A stretch of 64,000 nt of DNA from Sweltsa coloradensis (GCA_024449915.1 JAMZAV010000157.1:62001-126000); one strand, 5' to 3'; shown: positions 25,027-37,116, counted from the stretch's first letter. Notes: generated by a model from the letters alone, not told the origin. A program made the numbers and translations.

Positions 25027-25610
25027 TTGCAATTTTTTATTTTTAGCACTTTCATACTTAAAGTAAGCATTTTAGAGCATCTTGATACTTCCAAATCAGT
25101 GCAACAGCTTCAATTCAAGTTTGTAGCACTTTGATACAAATTTACCATTTTAGAGCATCTTGATATCTCCTAATCGGTGCAACAGTTTCAATTGAAGTTT
25201 TAAGCTTTTTGATACTGAAATTTAGAACCTGCGGTTATAACTCAAAATCAATTTAACAGTTGCAATTTTTGTTAATAAAATTTATTTATTTATTTATAAC
25301 TCAAAATCAATTTAACAGTTGCAATTTTTGTTTGTAACACTTTTATACTCAAATTTAGCATTTTAGAGCATCTTGATATCTCCAAATCAGTACAACAGTT
25401 TAAATTAAAGTTTTAAGCACTTTTATACTCAAATTTAGCATTTTAGAGCATCTTGATATCTCCAAATCAGTACAACAGTTTAAATTTAAGTTTTTAGCAC
25501 TTTGATACTCAAATTTAAAATTTGGAGTTGTGATTATAACTGAAAACCATGCAACAGTAGCAATTGTTTTATTTTTAGCGCTTTGATACTCAAAGTTAGC
25601 ATTTTGGGGA
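25027..25610 (+). repeat. Minisatellite, unit about 78-84 bp
   Basis: The phrases gcacttt-gatac (about 25046, 25124, 25203, 25335, 25419, 25497, 25578), gcattttagagcatcttgat and caacagtt-aatt recur every 78-84 bp, giving about seven diverged units. One internal stretch (about 25240-25330) is separately duplicated around a ttatttattt insertion. Confidence 0.9.
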
Positions 25611-28414
25611 GTTTTGGAAATCTAATAATTAGCGCTTTTTGTGTATAAATATATTTTACTACGTGCATGGTTCACATTACTGCCACGCTTCTATATTAAA
25701 CTAATTATTGTTTACTGTGTGGTTTGTATGGTTTAGTCAATTATAAATAATTGAGGTTTTCAAAATATAAGTGTACAACTTGGACATCAATTAAAGTGTA
25801 AGGTACTAAAAGCATATGCAATCATCAACGTCTTGTACAATTTTCTGATAAGGGATAAACATATATTTAATGAAAGCTAATTAAAACTAAAATTCAACTA
25901 AGCTTCCAAACCCCTCCGACTGGATGCGTAGCTGCACGCACGACGCACACGTCTCCCCCCCCCCCTCCTGCACACGCACGCCTTAGCATAATATGGAATA
26001 ATACATGTCTTGTGTGGGACATCTCCCATTCTCTACCTGCAGGTGAAGATAGATACGAACAATGGGACGGTCTTGAAGGGTTGAACCTGCTGCGAATATT
26101 GCACACACACACACACTCACACATAGCTCATTATCAGCTAGAGTTTTTTTAAAAATTTATTTTAATTTTCCCCTTCCAAGGTGTTTTTCTCCTTTTTCCG
26201 TAAAGTGAGCCACCGTAGGAGAGATGACAGCCTTCTAGACATGCGTTCGTTCCTATTATGTCGTCGTTGTCGGCGGTGGCTATCAGCTTACCTCCCTTGT
26301 TTATCACACAAGTAGAGCGCTGTCAGCGCCACGGGCGGACAACGCCAGAGTTAATCAGAGGGTATTGTTGGTGACAAAGACCCAGACGACGACTACGACG
26401 ACGACGGCGACGACGAACCCGCATCGGGACGACATGTTGACGTCGTAACGTCCACATACACACGGGGTAAACTCCTGAGATACGAGCATAATGAGATGTT
26501 TTGAGGATAACTTGTGTACGAGGTCCGTTGGGTCAGGAAAGAGACAATGGAGACAAACTACAGGCATTCATATGTGATAACTCTCAAACTTGTGACTGAT
26601 AAGAGTTATTCGGTTGGGGTGTTTTAATTAAACTAACTTGATGTGAGAGGTGGCTTGACGCTGGCATACCGTGAGAAGAATTTAGCCCTGGAGGACATGG
26701 GTTTGATTTTTTAAATTTAAATTCAAAGTAGATCTAGATGTAAGTTTTGTTTTTGATTGGTAGAATTTTTTTACTTTATTTATTTTTATATTTTGTGAAA
26801 ACTTTTAAATTGGTAATTCCTATAGGGTGTTCGGATTAGGAATGAATGTCTAAGAGCTGTTAGTAGGAATCAATGTCAGAATTCGCGAATCAGAGAAAAC
26901 TCTTGTAGTCTGCCGGTGGCTAGTATTAGAGCCCCTCCGGTATGATACCGTCATCGTGCATTTCGTTATATAAGATTTCATTCAATCTATTTCAAACAAA
27001 TGTGAGCACACACTTTACATAATTAAACGTAAATCACTCGACTCAGAAAGCTGTTTATTGTCGAGAAGATTATGCAAAGTGCATGCTCTCCATAAACTGA
27101 TTACTAATGTACGGATAAGAATATTCATTGTTCGTTTCATTGCATTGTGGCCGACAGATAAAGATAGACTTGAGAGTGATCATTGTAAGTCCTAAGCTCG
27201 ATTCCATGCACTGCCATATTGAATTAAGTCTAAGATAAGTTGAACTCAAAGTAAACACGAATAGCATTTAGCGATTTGGGTATTCGGGGATGCACTCCCG
27301 TAGGTGGAATTGTTCAGCTAAGTTACAAAAGCTTTGAAGGAGCCAACTCAATATATTGAGGGCGGGGGTTGACAAGTGGGTGTATAGTTTTTTGACTTGG
27401 TGTTTTTCTTTGAAGATGAGTCCCTGATTGGCCAATAAAACAAAACACTACTTTGTATACTGACATTCCACGTACAGTTTCATGATCAGAATTACAGTTA
27501 GGGACGCTCATTCACATGTATCACTTTCCCGCATGTTCGTCTGTGCGTATGTCACGTATATAACATGGCTGACTTTTAAAAGGAGATTTTATATAAACTC
27601 GGCGCATCCACCAATTTTTTTTAATGCGGGATCTCAGTTGTCCTCCTTTGTAAATTAGTTTTTAAAACTGGATAAAATAGACGTTAAAAATAAATAATTA
27701 AATAATTAGATTAAATTTGTAGGTTCTTCTTCTTGATAAAGTTTTTTTGCGTTCTTCTTGTGATGCTCCCGTATCCTTGCTTATAACTATTTACTTATAA
27801 GTTGTAATGTGTCTCGTTTTTCATTGCTCTAAAAGTTCTTATCGTAATTTAATACATTGTTTGATATATTTTTATATTACTAAAAATTCCCAGCCCGAAC
27901 CGACCATTTTCCTTCACTACTTCCTTCTTCCAAGCAAGTCAGACACAGTCATCGTCCTTTTCCTAATTCCTATTTTCGTAACTGTAATTCTTATGCATAT
28001 TTCCCTACTATCCATGCAGCTATGTCGTGCAAGTGCAATGATCGCACAAGGCTTATCAACATCACGATACACTCTCTAGTCAAGAACAAGATACGAGTGA
28101 CGACAACGCGAACCTACTCTCTCGTCATAGACCTCCCATGGTCGAGGCGCCGCTTGGCTTATAGTGTTTGATGTTCACAAGCATGGACGACGCTCCGAGA
28201 ATTAGACGGGGTGATGACGTCATTATCTAGCATATAGTCGTCAGGTGACCGACGTTGCCGAGTACCAGGTTTGACTCCCGGCTTGGGCATGTGTACACTA
28301 TAAGGAGAAATGTCTTGAAAATAGTTTCACGAAAATAAGGCTCGATTTTCCTCAGCTGACTCGCCGTATTACGTGCGGAAAACGTCGGTTTTGCGGAGTA
28401 GGGTACCATTGTGC
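25611..28414. other. Unannotated stretch with scattered GC-rich patches
   Basis: No exon recognised. A (GAC)n-like imperfect repeat lies at about 26381-26417 and a C run at about 25957-25966. 26200-26560 is CpG-richer. A CRE-like TGACGTCA occurs at about 28214. The ORFs in these patches show no domains. Confidence 0.4.
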
Positions 28415-28439
28415 GGGGGGGGGGGGGGGGGGGGGGGGG
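28415..28439 (+). repeat. Poly(G) run of 25
   Basis: 25 uninterrupted G residues, the longest of several G or C runs of at least 9 in this AT-rich window (also about 5691, 23579, 25957, 32800, 34183, 37431, 46998 and 62442). Confidence 0.95.
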
Positions 28440-28989
28440 TTCTTGACCGGAACGAAAGTTTTTAACACTGTTCACAATTGAGTTGATTTTCAGTTTTCGT
28501 CGAGTAAATATCGATCGGTTAACATTTTGTCATCACAATGTCATATCATTTCAACTATTTTTTTAGTAATAAATTATGAGTTGAACGCACACTAGGGAAA
28601 ATACAGTTAAATGCTCTTCCCTCAAAGAGATCCACCTGCTATAATCGTGTACATGGTGTTGCTTGAAACACGTGTTAATTTAAGCAGTGGGGGGCCGCTA
28701 GAAACCGCAAACATCTGTACCTAAGTTTATACGTTTAGTCGTCTACGTGTCATTGTTATGCCATGATTTGGCGACGCCCTAGCCAAGCCGGAGCGCCACC
28801 CTTGCCTAATATAACCTAGGCAGGTGGATGACTAAATAAACAATTAATAATGAGGACATGATGTGGTAATGACAACGTGTATGCTGTCGTGATCTTGTGT
28901 GGATGATGAAGAGCAGGTAGTGTGGATGCTGCCGCACGCAACACCGCATATGATGGACTACTATACTATATCGTATGTGCGCATCGCCA

Positions 28990-29280
28990 CCAGTCCGCCT
29001 CGTAATTTTATTGGATATTGCTTAACGTCTCATATTTATGCAACTTGGCTAATCGAGACGAAGGGAGGGACGTAAGGAATGACGCGGGGGGACAAGGGGT
29101 GGACAGGCCTGTGCTGGTCAGAACCAGCCACAAGCGTATGGGGAGGGCAGGGGTTCCCCCACGTCGTGGTCGTCTCCGTCTGTCATCATCCGTCCGTGTT
29201 GTCATTGTCGTCGCCGTCGGGGAGGTAGTCAAAGGGAAGGGGAAAGTTCCCCGACAACGACCCAGAGCTCGCCATTAGTT
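28990..29280. promoter_or_regulatory. GC-rich island
   Basis: CpG-rich segment with ORFs in both directions (29018-29278 + and 29008-29232 -) but no recognisable protein. Positions 29008-29040 share an inverted phrase (ggatattgcttaacgtctca) with 21255-21290, so part of it is repeat-derived. Candidate regulatory island only. Confidence 0.3.
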
Positions 29281-29924
29281 TCAGGGAGAAAAACTAATAA
29301 AAAATAAATAAATAATTTTTTTTAGGATGCCCGCTGTAGGGTATACACATCAGATTTAACCGGTGTGACCCTCTTCAGGTGACTTACCATAGGACAATGC
29401 GGATAGGACAATAGGGAACTAGCCTTGGTCTCAAATTCACGTTTTTCACTTTTTATTATTTATAGAACACAGTTAAATAAACTTCACAATTGAAAGATTT
29501 AAAAAAAAAATCATCCGTGGTTACTACGGGGGTACAAAGTTATAGGGTTTTGAACCCCCGCGCAAACGCTCGTTGTTGGTTCAACTGCGTTACGTAGCTT
29601 GCAGCATGCTCATCGTTGTAGTTTGTATAAATACTACAACAACAACAACAACAGCTCGACGAGCGGCCGTGCGCGGCAGCGAAGCCTAGAGGCAATCCAG
29701 TGGACCGTGCTCATCAATAATCGGACTATTTTGACAACACGAACGATGACAAAGATGACGACCATGATGACGACCATGAACCCCGTGATTTTGACAGTGC
29801 GTCTACCCAATCTTGACTAGAAAGCGATTTATTTCTCATTGTGGGGAAAGAGCCCCGGTTATTTATTTCTCTATGGGAAAGAATTTGTAGGTTTATGGTC
29901 TGGCGTAGTCGTACACAGTCATTC

Positions 29925-30240
29925 AAGGCTGCGCTAGGCTAGGCCCTACGCCCTAGGCTGTGTCTTTGCCCTAGGTTAGGTAAACCAATTCTATAAAATG
30001 TCCATTTGGATGCCCTAGACATAGCCTAGCCTAGGTAGGGCTAGGCCGAGGCATTTCCTGTATCCTTAGCCTAGTTTTTTAGGTTGATGATGATATCATT
30101 TATATCATTGATGTTGGGTAGGACTTTATATTTTAAATTTAAATATGTGCCTAGACCTGGGCGTAGTGATAAGCCTACCTCGGCCCTAGGTCCTAAGGCC
30201 TAGGCATAGAGAAATAACCGGCCTAGGTCTACCAAGAGGG
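29925..30240. repeat. CCTAGG-rich degenerate palindromic tract
   Basis: Dense recurrence of ctagg, cctag and cctaggc words (gcgctaggctaggccctac, gcctagcctaggtaggg, tcctaaggcctaggc and others) over about 300 bp, without a fixed period. It abuts the THAP foldback element and may be part of its end. Confidence 0.7.
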
Positions 30241-30258
30241 CAAAGGCTACCACTGTAG

Positions 30259-30426
30259 AAACACCGGAGAAGATCATTTTATACACGTGCCAAAAGAACC
30301 AAACGACAAACAAGGCAAAAAGAATTGTTCAAAGCTGCAGCACGAGAATGTTTTGAGGAGGACGCCCCCTCTACAAATTCACTCTACTGTTGTGAAGACC
30401 ACTTTGATGCAAGTGAATATTATTAA
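30259..30426 (+). pseudogene. THAP-type zinc-finger fragment (transposase-like)
   Basis: A 55-codon open frame directly after a TAG that could also serve as a splice acceptor (ccactgtag). It begins KHRRRSFYTRAKRTK and ends SLYCCEDHFDASEYY then stop. The second half fits the C-terminal part of a THAP domain: a basic, Lys/Arg-rich stretch with conserved Ala residues (KELFKAAAREC), then Cys-Cys-Glu-Asp-His-Phe, matching the C-x-x-H-F zinc-ligand pair. The N-terminal CxxC zinc ligands are absent, so this is one exon or a relic. THAP domains are DNA-binding modules of P-element-like transposases and of host genes derived from them. The inverted partner at 30754-30948 is more decayed and has lost the His-Phe. 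Confidence 0.5.
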
Positions 30427-30753
30427 TTGGTCTACCAGCTTTTTAATTCACAAATGAATTTCCTATAAGCTTCTGTTAGGCTCCGGCCAAATATTCTTGC
30501 AGCAAAATTTGCCTTGGGATTATAAACCTAGGGCCTAAACGTAGAGGCGTTTTCTCGCATGGGAGAATGTCACAAATTCAAAATTTTTAAATACATATTT
30601 GGATTATTTCCCCGCGAAAAAATGAGTTATGTATAGGCCCTAGACTTATAATAATCCCGAGGTAAATTAAAAGCTCATAGGAAACTAACCTGCGAAATAA
30701 AAAAGTAGTAGGTAGACCAATTAATATCATTTACTTACATGAAAGTGGTATAT

Positions 30754-30948
30754 TCACACCGCCTGGGTCCATCCCATTCGAGCAGGCGGTGGGTATTCAC
30801 AACGGCAAAGTGAATTTGCAGCGGTAGGCTCTACGATTCCTCGACATATTCTCGTCTTGTTGCGTTTAACCATTATTTTCACCTGTTTAGTTCTTTTGGC
30901 ACATATATGAATACTTTCTCCGGTATTTCTAGAGTGGTGTGTAAACAC
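30754..30948 (-). pseudogene. Decayed inverted copy of the THAP fragment
   Basis: Open for 64 codons on the minus strand. The aligned part reads CAKRTKQVKIMVKRNK where the + copy has RAKRTKRQTRQKELFK, and NSLCRCEYP where it has NSLYCCEDHF. The His-Phe zinc-ligand end is therefore lost and the frame runs into unrelated codons. Confidence 0.5.
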
Positions 30949-31324
30949 ATTTGTACCTTACACCTTTTATAAAGCGTCATTTCTTTTAAAATCAATCAAA
31001 AGGATCATTGAGAAACGATAGCAAGAATGACAGCGGCGCAGTGACGGCAACTGTCTGCTAGGATGTGTTTGACCCACCGCCGACTGGATGGTAGAATATC
31101 TACCATTTATATCTAGATAGCGGTGCGCTTTGGGTCTGCGCCAGGCTGCGGTCAGCAGTCTGACGTCACACTACTTTTCGTGTTGTCTTTTGGAGGGAAA
31201 GCCAGATTCAAAATTTCAACGTTAAATATTAAGAAAAGTATTAACCTTAGACAAAAAAAAAACTTTTATGTTATTTTTTTTTTAGATGTTATCTTTAACA
31301 TATTTGATTTCTGGAATGAAGGCT

Positions 31325-31515
31325 AGTACCCAATTGTGAAGGGATGTCTGAGGGCTATAAAAAAAAACTCATTCCCTTCCATTCGCATTATCGAATGAGG
31401 AAAACCTCGGAAAAAATCTTCTGTCATGATTGACGGTCTGGACGGGATTCGAGCCCAAGACCCCGGGAATTAAAGTCGAGTGAAGTGCTCGAGCCAACAC
31501 TGTCGGTCCTCGTAT
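31325..31515 (-). mobile_element. tRNA-derived SINE
   Basis: Minus strand: caattgtgaagggatgtctg, cattatcgaatgaggaaaac, cgggattcgagcccaagacc (complement of box B) and gtgctcgagccaacactgtc. The 3' tail is truncated. Confidence 0.85.
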
Positions 31516-32439
31516 TGGAAGAAGAGACGGCTGAGCCATATAGCTAGCTTACCGGGTGCACAGTGGTTAGCGATGTTGACCACCAATTAGATGATTTTGT
31601 GTAATAAATGCATAGTGGTTAGCATCAATAACCACCTTTCTACGGAAAATACAGACTTCCCTTGATACTACAGTTTTTTTTCCAAAATGCAGTGCCTGAC
31701 AGAGATTTTATAGCAAAGTGTAAAAAATGAACGGAAACGGGCAGTTTTTTAAATGTCCCGGAACATTTTTAAATTCATAGCTAGAGATAGAATTGAGACA
31801 AAATAACAAAACAAAATAACCAAAAAAAAAAAATAATATTGATCAAAATTTTTACTAAAAAGTTTGTAACTGCTAATTTCGAATTTACAATAATTCCAAA
31901 ATTTTGACCAAAACCGAAAACAAAATATTGTGTGTATTTTTTATTTTATTTTATCAAATGATTAATTTTGAGAAAAAGTTGACAGTTAAATTCCGTGCCT
32001 GAAAGAGATAACAATCAAAATTAAAATGAAAAGTCTCAGAATTATTTGTAAAATGTTTTTGTTTGCAATAATTTGAAATTGCAGTTATTGTTGGCTTCGT
32101 GCATCATTGGAGCATGGAGTTTTAAAACTTAAAAACTCCATGATTTAAGTACCATTTCAAAGCTCACCACCGGGAACAAGGCCAGTTTAGGATAAAAACA
32201 GTAAAAAAAATTAGTTTTACAATTTTTCATGTTGTTGTTCATCAAATATTCCTTACAAGTTATTCCAATATACCCCACAGGGAGCATTCAATTTTTCCAA
32301 CTTTTTTGTGACTAACTTATTTACTCTGTGACTGTTCAATTTGCATTTCAACTTATCGCCCTGGACACACCAATACTTAAAAGCTACCAAGCCATAAATA
32401 CAGTTTCATAATACCAGATAAATTACACCCTACCTGTCC
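31516..32439. other. Unannotated AT-rich stretch
   Basis: A short duplicated phrase (agtggttagc at about 31563 and 31616) was seen; nothing else recognised. Confidence 0.45.
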
Positions 32440-32850
32440 TTCTCCCGTTCCCCTTGGCGATCCGCTACTTATTATTCATATCACCCTTGACCACACAGTA
32501 TATATTAATTAATCAGGAATGCATTGCATACATCCCTGAGGCTATACCCCTAGATTCTGACCACCCCAACTGAACGAGGTAAATGTTTCGCACAGTGGTG
32601 TCCTGCAGTGGAATCGTTAGCCGTGTAATTAACGACTTTGATCGGGCCACAGTTAATTACCTGCTAGCTTTACTGGCGACCAGGCCTATCGGGTGGGTGA
32701 TAGCGCACCATGGCTTTGTAAGATCCACCCTTTGTCTGATAAGCGGTACCTATTAACTGCTTATCTCTAGCGCCTCTTTACGCCTGCTGGGGTGAGTCGG
32801 GGGGGGGGGGGGGGGCGTCCTCTTAGCGCATAGCGCCACACACGGTGGGG
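32440..32850. promoter_or_regulatory. Candidate cis-regulatory module
   Basis: A 400-bp block of more even base composition with dense transcription-factor-like words: taattaat, gtgtaattaacg and cagttaattacctg (homeodomain type), tgtctgataag and gcttatctct (GATA type), and several CANNTG E-boxes, ending in a G run (about 32800-32815). No ORF. Motif clustering alone is weak evidence; conservation would decide. Confidence 0.3.
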
Positions 32851-33589
32851 TTGCGACCCTAGTTCGTATGCGTATTTATTGATATCACATGTTAAAATAA
32901 TACTGCATGACCATAAGTGCATTCACCACTTACGTAATGTCAAACGGTGTGAATTCCTATATTACAATAAAACAAACTATTAACTAAATGGACTATTTTC
33001 AATACAAAATGTATCTACCAAGTAAACATTAAAATAATGCCAAGACCATTTGGCCTACAAATAATAGCCTTATAGTGTTAATATTTCCTAAAATATAAAA
33101 CCGAAAATATTATAGTTATTGGTAATTAAATAGAAAAGTGTTTGTGTATAGATGGATAATGAGAACAAGGTGGTGAGTTTGCTATCCTAAATTATTTATT
33201 ATAATTATATTTAAAATATTTATTTTTTAATAAAAAGCTATATTAAAAAATGTATTTAGCATACAGTAAATACTGAAACGTATTTCTGTTTCAGAGTGTA
33301 AATTAATTTCAGTTCAGTTATTTAAATTAGGCCCTAAGTAGTGTTAATTGTTGTTTCGCGTGTGCTACGACTTTTTTGTGTGGAAATTGATTCTTGTATT
33401 ATTTTTCCATGGAGAGTGAAAACTGTTGAAGGAAAAAGAAATATTAAGAGAACGTTTGTCTGGAATTTTTAGTACTATACCCGAAACCAATAATTTCAAA
33501 TTGAGTTACAACATTACATGGCGGAATAGTAGAGATATACCTATTGTCAATATAAGAAAACGCGCATACAAAATAATACCTTATTATGT
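32851..33589. other. Unannotated AT-rich stretch
   Basis: No gene or repeat recognised. Confidence 0.45.
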
Positions 33590-33606
33590 TTTATTTATTT
33601 TTTAAT

Positions 33607-33645
<39 letters not shown>
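33590..33645 (+). repeat. (TTTA)n microsatellite
   Basis: About 13 near-perfect ttta units. Confidence 0.95.
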
Positions 33646-33647
<2 letters not shown>

Positions 33648-33854
33648 GTCTATCCTATTCAGTTAAAAAAACTGATTTACAAAGGAGGACAACTAAATAA
33701 ATCTAATTACATAGATGCAGACACAACAATGAACTTTGAAATAGTAATATTACAACAATGCATTAAATACTCAACAAATTTGATAACAAATAAAAAGGAT
33801 ATTAAATGCAATTTATGAATGAATCGAATAATATATATAAAAAAGGGGGTGGGG

Positions 33855-33998
33855 AATGAAAAAAAAAAAAAAAAGAAAAGAAAAAGAAAATAAAAGAAAG
33901 AGAAAAAAATTAAAAAAGAAGAAAGAAAGAAAGGAAGAAAAAAGAAGAAAAAAAACATTAAAAAAGAAAAACGAAAAGGAAAAACAACAAAAGAAAAA
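33855..33998 (+). repeat. A/G-only (polypurine) tract
   Basis: About 140 bp of almost pure A and G on the + strand. It gives Lys/Glu-rich and Phe/Ser-rich ORFs on the two strands, which are artefacts. Confidence 0.9.
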
Positions 33999-34099
33999 CC
34001 TTTTTTGTTCTACATCCACGTTTCGAAACCATTATTTACTTGGCCTTCTCACATTTAACCCCAGCACAAGAGGATTTCGATCTGTATTGGCAAAAAATA

Positions 34100-35419
34100 G
34101 ACACAATTGATTTATCAGCATGTTCAAAGGTGTCATTCCTATTTGTAATCACAGTATCGGAGGGGCGGGTGCGCAAGGGTTGTGTGGGGGGGGGGGTACT
34201 CGAGCGTGGCGAGCAGACACGGGCCATGGGCACATTTGAATAGCCCCGGCAAAAAAACTAATAGCAGTCAATTTAACATATGCTCTGCGTTTTAAACGAA
34301 GTTCATACGCTGTCTAAATGTAATAAATGGCAAATGCTCTTTTGACTCAATTATCTTAATCATTCTAATGTTTGTTTGATAATAGACGTATGATTTTAAA
34401 CCCTATTCAAATTCGGTGGGAGTTTTGCCTACTAGTTGATACCAACAATGCATCCTTTAGTATTAACTGAACTCATTCCCATAACCGAATAGTTAAGGTT
34501 GAGCTCTCCTTGTGCATGGTGACCGTTTAGGTACCACCATGTCCGTTGCTGCGGTCTGTATGACTGAAGCGTGTCTAAAACAGCGCGGGGAGTTTCAAGT
34601 AGTAGGCTAGTGTAGACTTGTTTGTAGTACATGGGCCACTGAAGGAAATGTTGGACTGCATTTGATACTGAATATCAACAACTTCATAGCTTCACATGTA
34701 CAATGAGAATATTGAACTTCCAAATCAACTTCATTTGATTAATATAGTAACTTACATGGGAGTATACCCATAAAAGGGAGCGAAGCGAACAGTCAAAAGA
34801 TTATGAAGACGGCTACCAAATTAAAATGGTTAAAATTTAATTCTTGGTGGAGGTGCCGGGTTGTAGAAAATACACCTTTTGAATGGGACCAAAAGCTTTT
34901 ATGTATCACCCTTGTTCAAGTGTAATGTCAACAACAAATGCAAGTTCTTAAATACTTTGAATTTGAAAATACATTAAAATGCAGACATACCGGCAGACAG
35001 GAATGTGAGTATAGTGTAACTTCGCTCAACAATAATTTTTATTATTTATCATAATAATTTTATTTCGAATTAAGCATTTAAAGTATGTAAGCTAATTTAA
35101 GAAACACGTCAAAATAATCACCCCACTGACCTTATAGTAAAAGTAAAAAATAGTTCCTGGATATATAACTAACACTAAAAACAATGTAGACAATTACATG
35201 TAATAAAATCCAATTTACTTGAATTGTTTGCAATTGAGTAATATAAATTATTAGTTTCACGTATTTATTTAAGTATTAACATAATATAAACTCAAAAGTC
35301 GCCAATGGCTTTCATCATAAACAGAAAGATAATAAAATAACAAAAACAAATATTATTCTTATTCGCTTGATGCCTGCTTTGCAATAGTTATTGCTCATCA
35401 TTCAACATGAGATAGGCTG
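34100..35419. other. Unannotated stretch with one dispersed-repeat terminus
   Basis: 34785-34870 holds gggagcgaagcgaac and the complement of the CCCGGCACCTCCACC motif seen elsewhere. A G run lies at 34183-34194. Otherwise nothing recognised. Confidence 0.4.
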
Positions 35420-35760
35420 ATTCAGTTATCGACGCCTACGTCGGTGGGAGATAGACACAAACCAAACCAAACACAATAAATCCTCTAATATTCCCCACGA
35501 GGCCCGCGTGCGTCGCTTAGATACCATCAACTCCTCTAATTGGGGGTTGAAACTCTCTGACATCGAGACGAGCATTAAACGAGATAATGGGCGGTTGTGC
35601 GGCTGTTTGATCGAGTGGCCACCCCCCCGCGCGCCTCGCCAGGTGGCATCGCGCCCCCCCGACTTCCCACGCCCCCTGCCCCCGGCCCCCCGCATATTGA
35701 GCGAGTCAAACGCTTTGACTGATCGAGAGGGGTAGTCATACACTCGGATGCCGGCAGCGT
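35420..35760. promoter_or_regulatory. GC-rich island with a CTCF-like site
   Basis: 35636-35648 (TCGCCAGGTGGCA) fits 12 of 13 positions of the CTCF core CCRSYAGRKGGCR. The surrounding block has ctctaattggg, aaaccaaaccaaacac and a C-rich run of about 60 bp. Three overlapping ORFs here are low-complexity and unrecognised. Candidate regulatory or insulator element. Confidence 0.35.
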
Positions 35761-36442
35761 CGGCAGGGATTTCAATACAAACATAATTCTGATTAATGTC
35801 GGATCCTCTGTTAAATGCAGATCATGGTTGTAAAGTAGGACTAGCTTGTTTACACGCCTTTGGCTGATTGTGTGAATGTTCTACATATTATTATTAGACC
35901 ATTGATACATTGAGCAGTCTCATTCATGCAACTAAATTATTGGTTATTGTATAAGTATGGCTATAAAATACAGGCAGGGAAGGCTACTGTAGGGTATTTG
36001 TATACAGAAGAATAATGTATCAGGGTTCGCCTTATTGGGTAGAACAAGGGAGTCGAACCCGAACTACAGCTCAACCAAAACAAAAAAATTGCGTAAATTA
36101 ACCCTTAACTGTAAAACCCTATTTTGTATTGAACGCGAACCAGAACTAGAACCAGAAACCAAACTCGAATCTGATGCCTTTTTGGTGTTCGGTATCAGGC
36201 ATTACAAATTGGAGTTTTCTCCATATTTTTCACCATTTAACAGTTGTCGAGACATGCAACCAAGCATTTTTTCCCGACAGAAACTTTAAAACTTGGTGGT
36301 GTCTTGAAGAGTTGAATGTGAGGGGGAGACGGGCTTTAGCACTGTCAATACTGTCATGCAAGTAAATCCAAATCAAAGCAGTCTTTGAACCCAAATTTAG
36401 AATGATGATATGAAATATTTGTGATACCGATTTGGTGTATAA

Positions 36443-37116
36443 TAGGGAATTTGCATAACATTATTTTATGGTTCTCTTTGGTTAAGGCCATCTTCCTTTA
36501 CACAAAAATATCTTATTTTCTTGATTTTGAGGATATTTTCATTTATAAATTAAGGATGAAAGTTTCCTACATATTTTGGCGGGAAAAACGGGTCATACGT
36601 CATCAGCCTTCATGATGCCAATCAACCAATCACGTAACGATATTTCAAGTTACTCGCTTTCGGAGATTATCTTGGCAGTGGAAGCATATTTTGACATCTA
36701 GTTTGTTCTAATATGCTTAATATTTTATTTTATATATTTAGTAATATCACAACGTAAGCTTTAACTGCAGTTAAATTGATAATAAGTATAAAAACACAAT
36801 GTTGATTATAAAACTTGGAAAAGGACATCAACTGTTGTCTATTGTTGCCCATTGTTGTATGAACCAAAGACTTTGGTAAAAGGAGGGAATTTCGTTGTTT
36901 ATCTAGGCGGCCGTGTTCGTCATAAGCGCCGATGACGTAAGCAGCCGTTTCAAAATAAATGTGCGGGAAATTTAAACAGTCAAACTTTGACCCTCAACAG
37001 AATATATTGAACGATTAACTTTAAAAACCTGAAATAAACGTTTATATCATTTTTAGACGAATATCTATATATTGCACATACTTTTACCGATATCTGGAAC
37101 TTATGCAAATTCCCTA
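36443..37116. mobile_element. 0.67-kb foldback MITE carrying E2F- and CRE-like sites
   Basis: The ends are perfect 16-bp inverted repeats: TAGGGAATTTGCATAA at 36443 and its complement at 37101-37116. Imperfect inversion continues inward: tcatacgtcatcagccttcatg (about 36593) pairs with cgccgatgacgtaagcagcc (about 36928). The left arm has TTTTGGCGGGAAAA (36574-36586, E2F-like) and TACGTCAT; the right arm has TGACGTAA (36933-36940) and GCGGGAAA (36963-36970). No transposase. Confidence 0.75.

Larger units (their letters stand above)
30225..30955. mobile_element. Foldback element made of two inverted THAP-bearing arms
   Basis: The left arm (about 30225-30440) and right arm (about 30704-30950) are inverted, diverged copies. 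They share taccactgtagaaacaccgg / complement of accggtatttctagagtgg, tgccaaaagaac, gcaaattcactttgccgttg / acaaattcactctactgttg, and ttaattggtctacc at the inner ends. The spacer 30441-30703 has no recognised feature. It most likely arose by inverted duplication of a transposon exon. Confidence 0.75.

Noticed and set aside
33707..34110. Lys-rich and Phe-rich ORFs on both strands
   Set aside because: They are translations of a polypurine tract and its complement.
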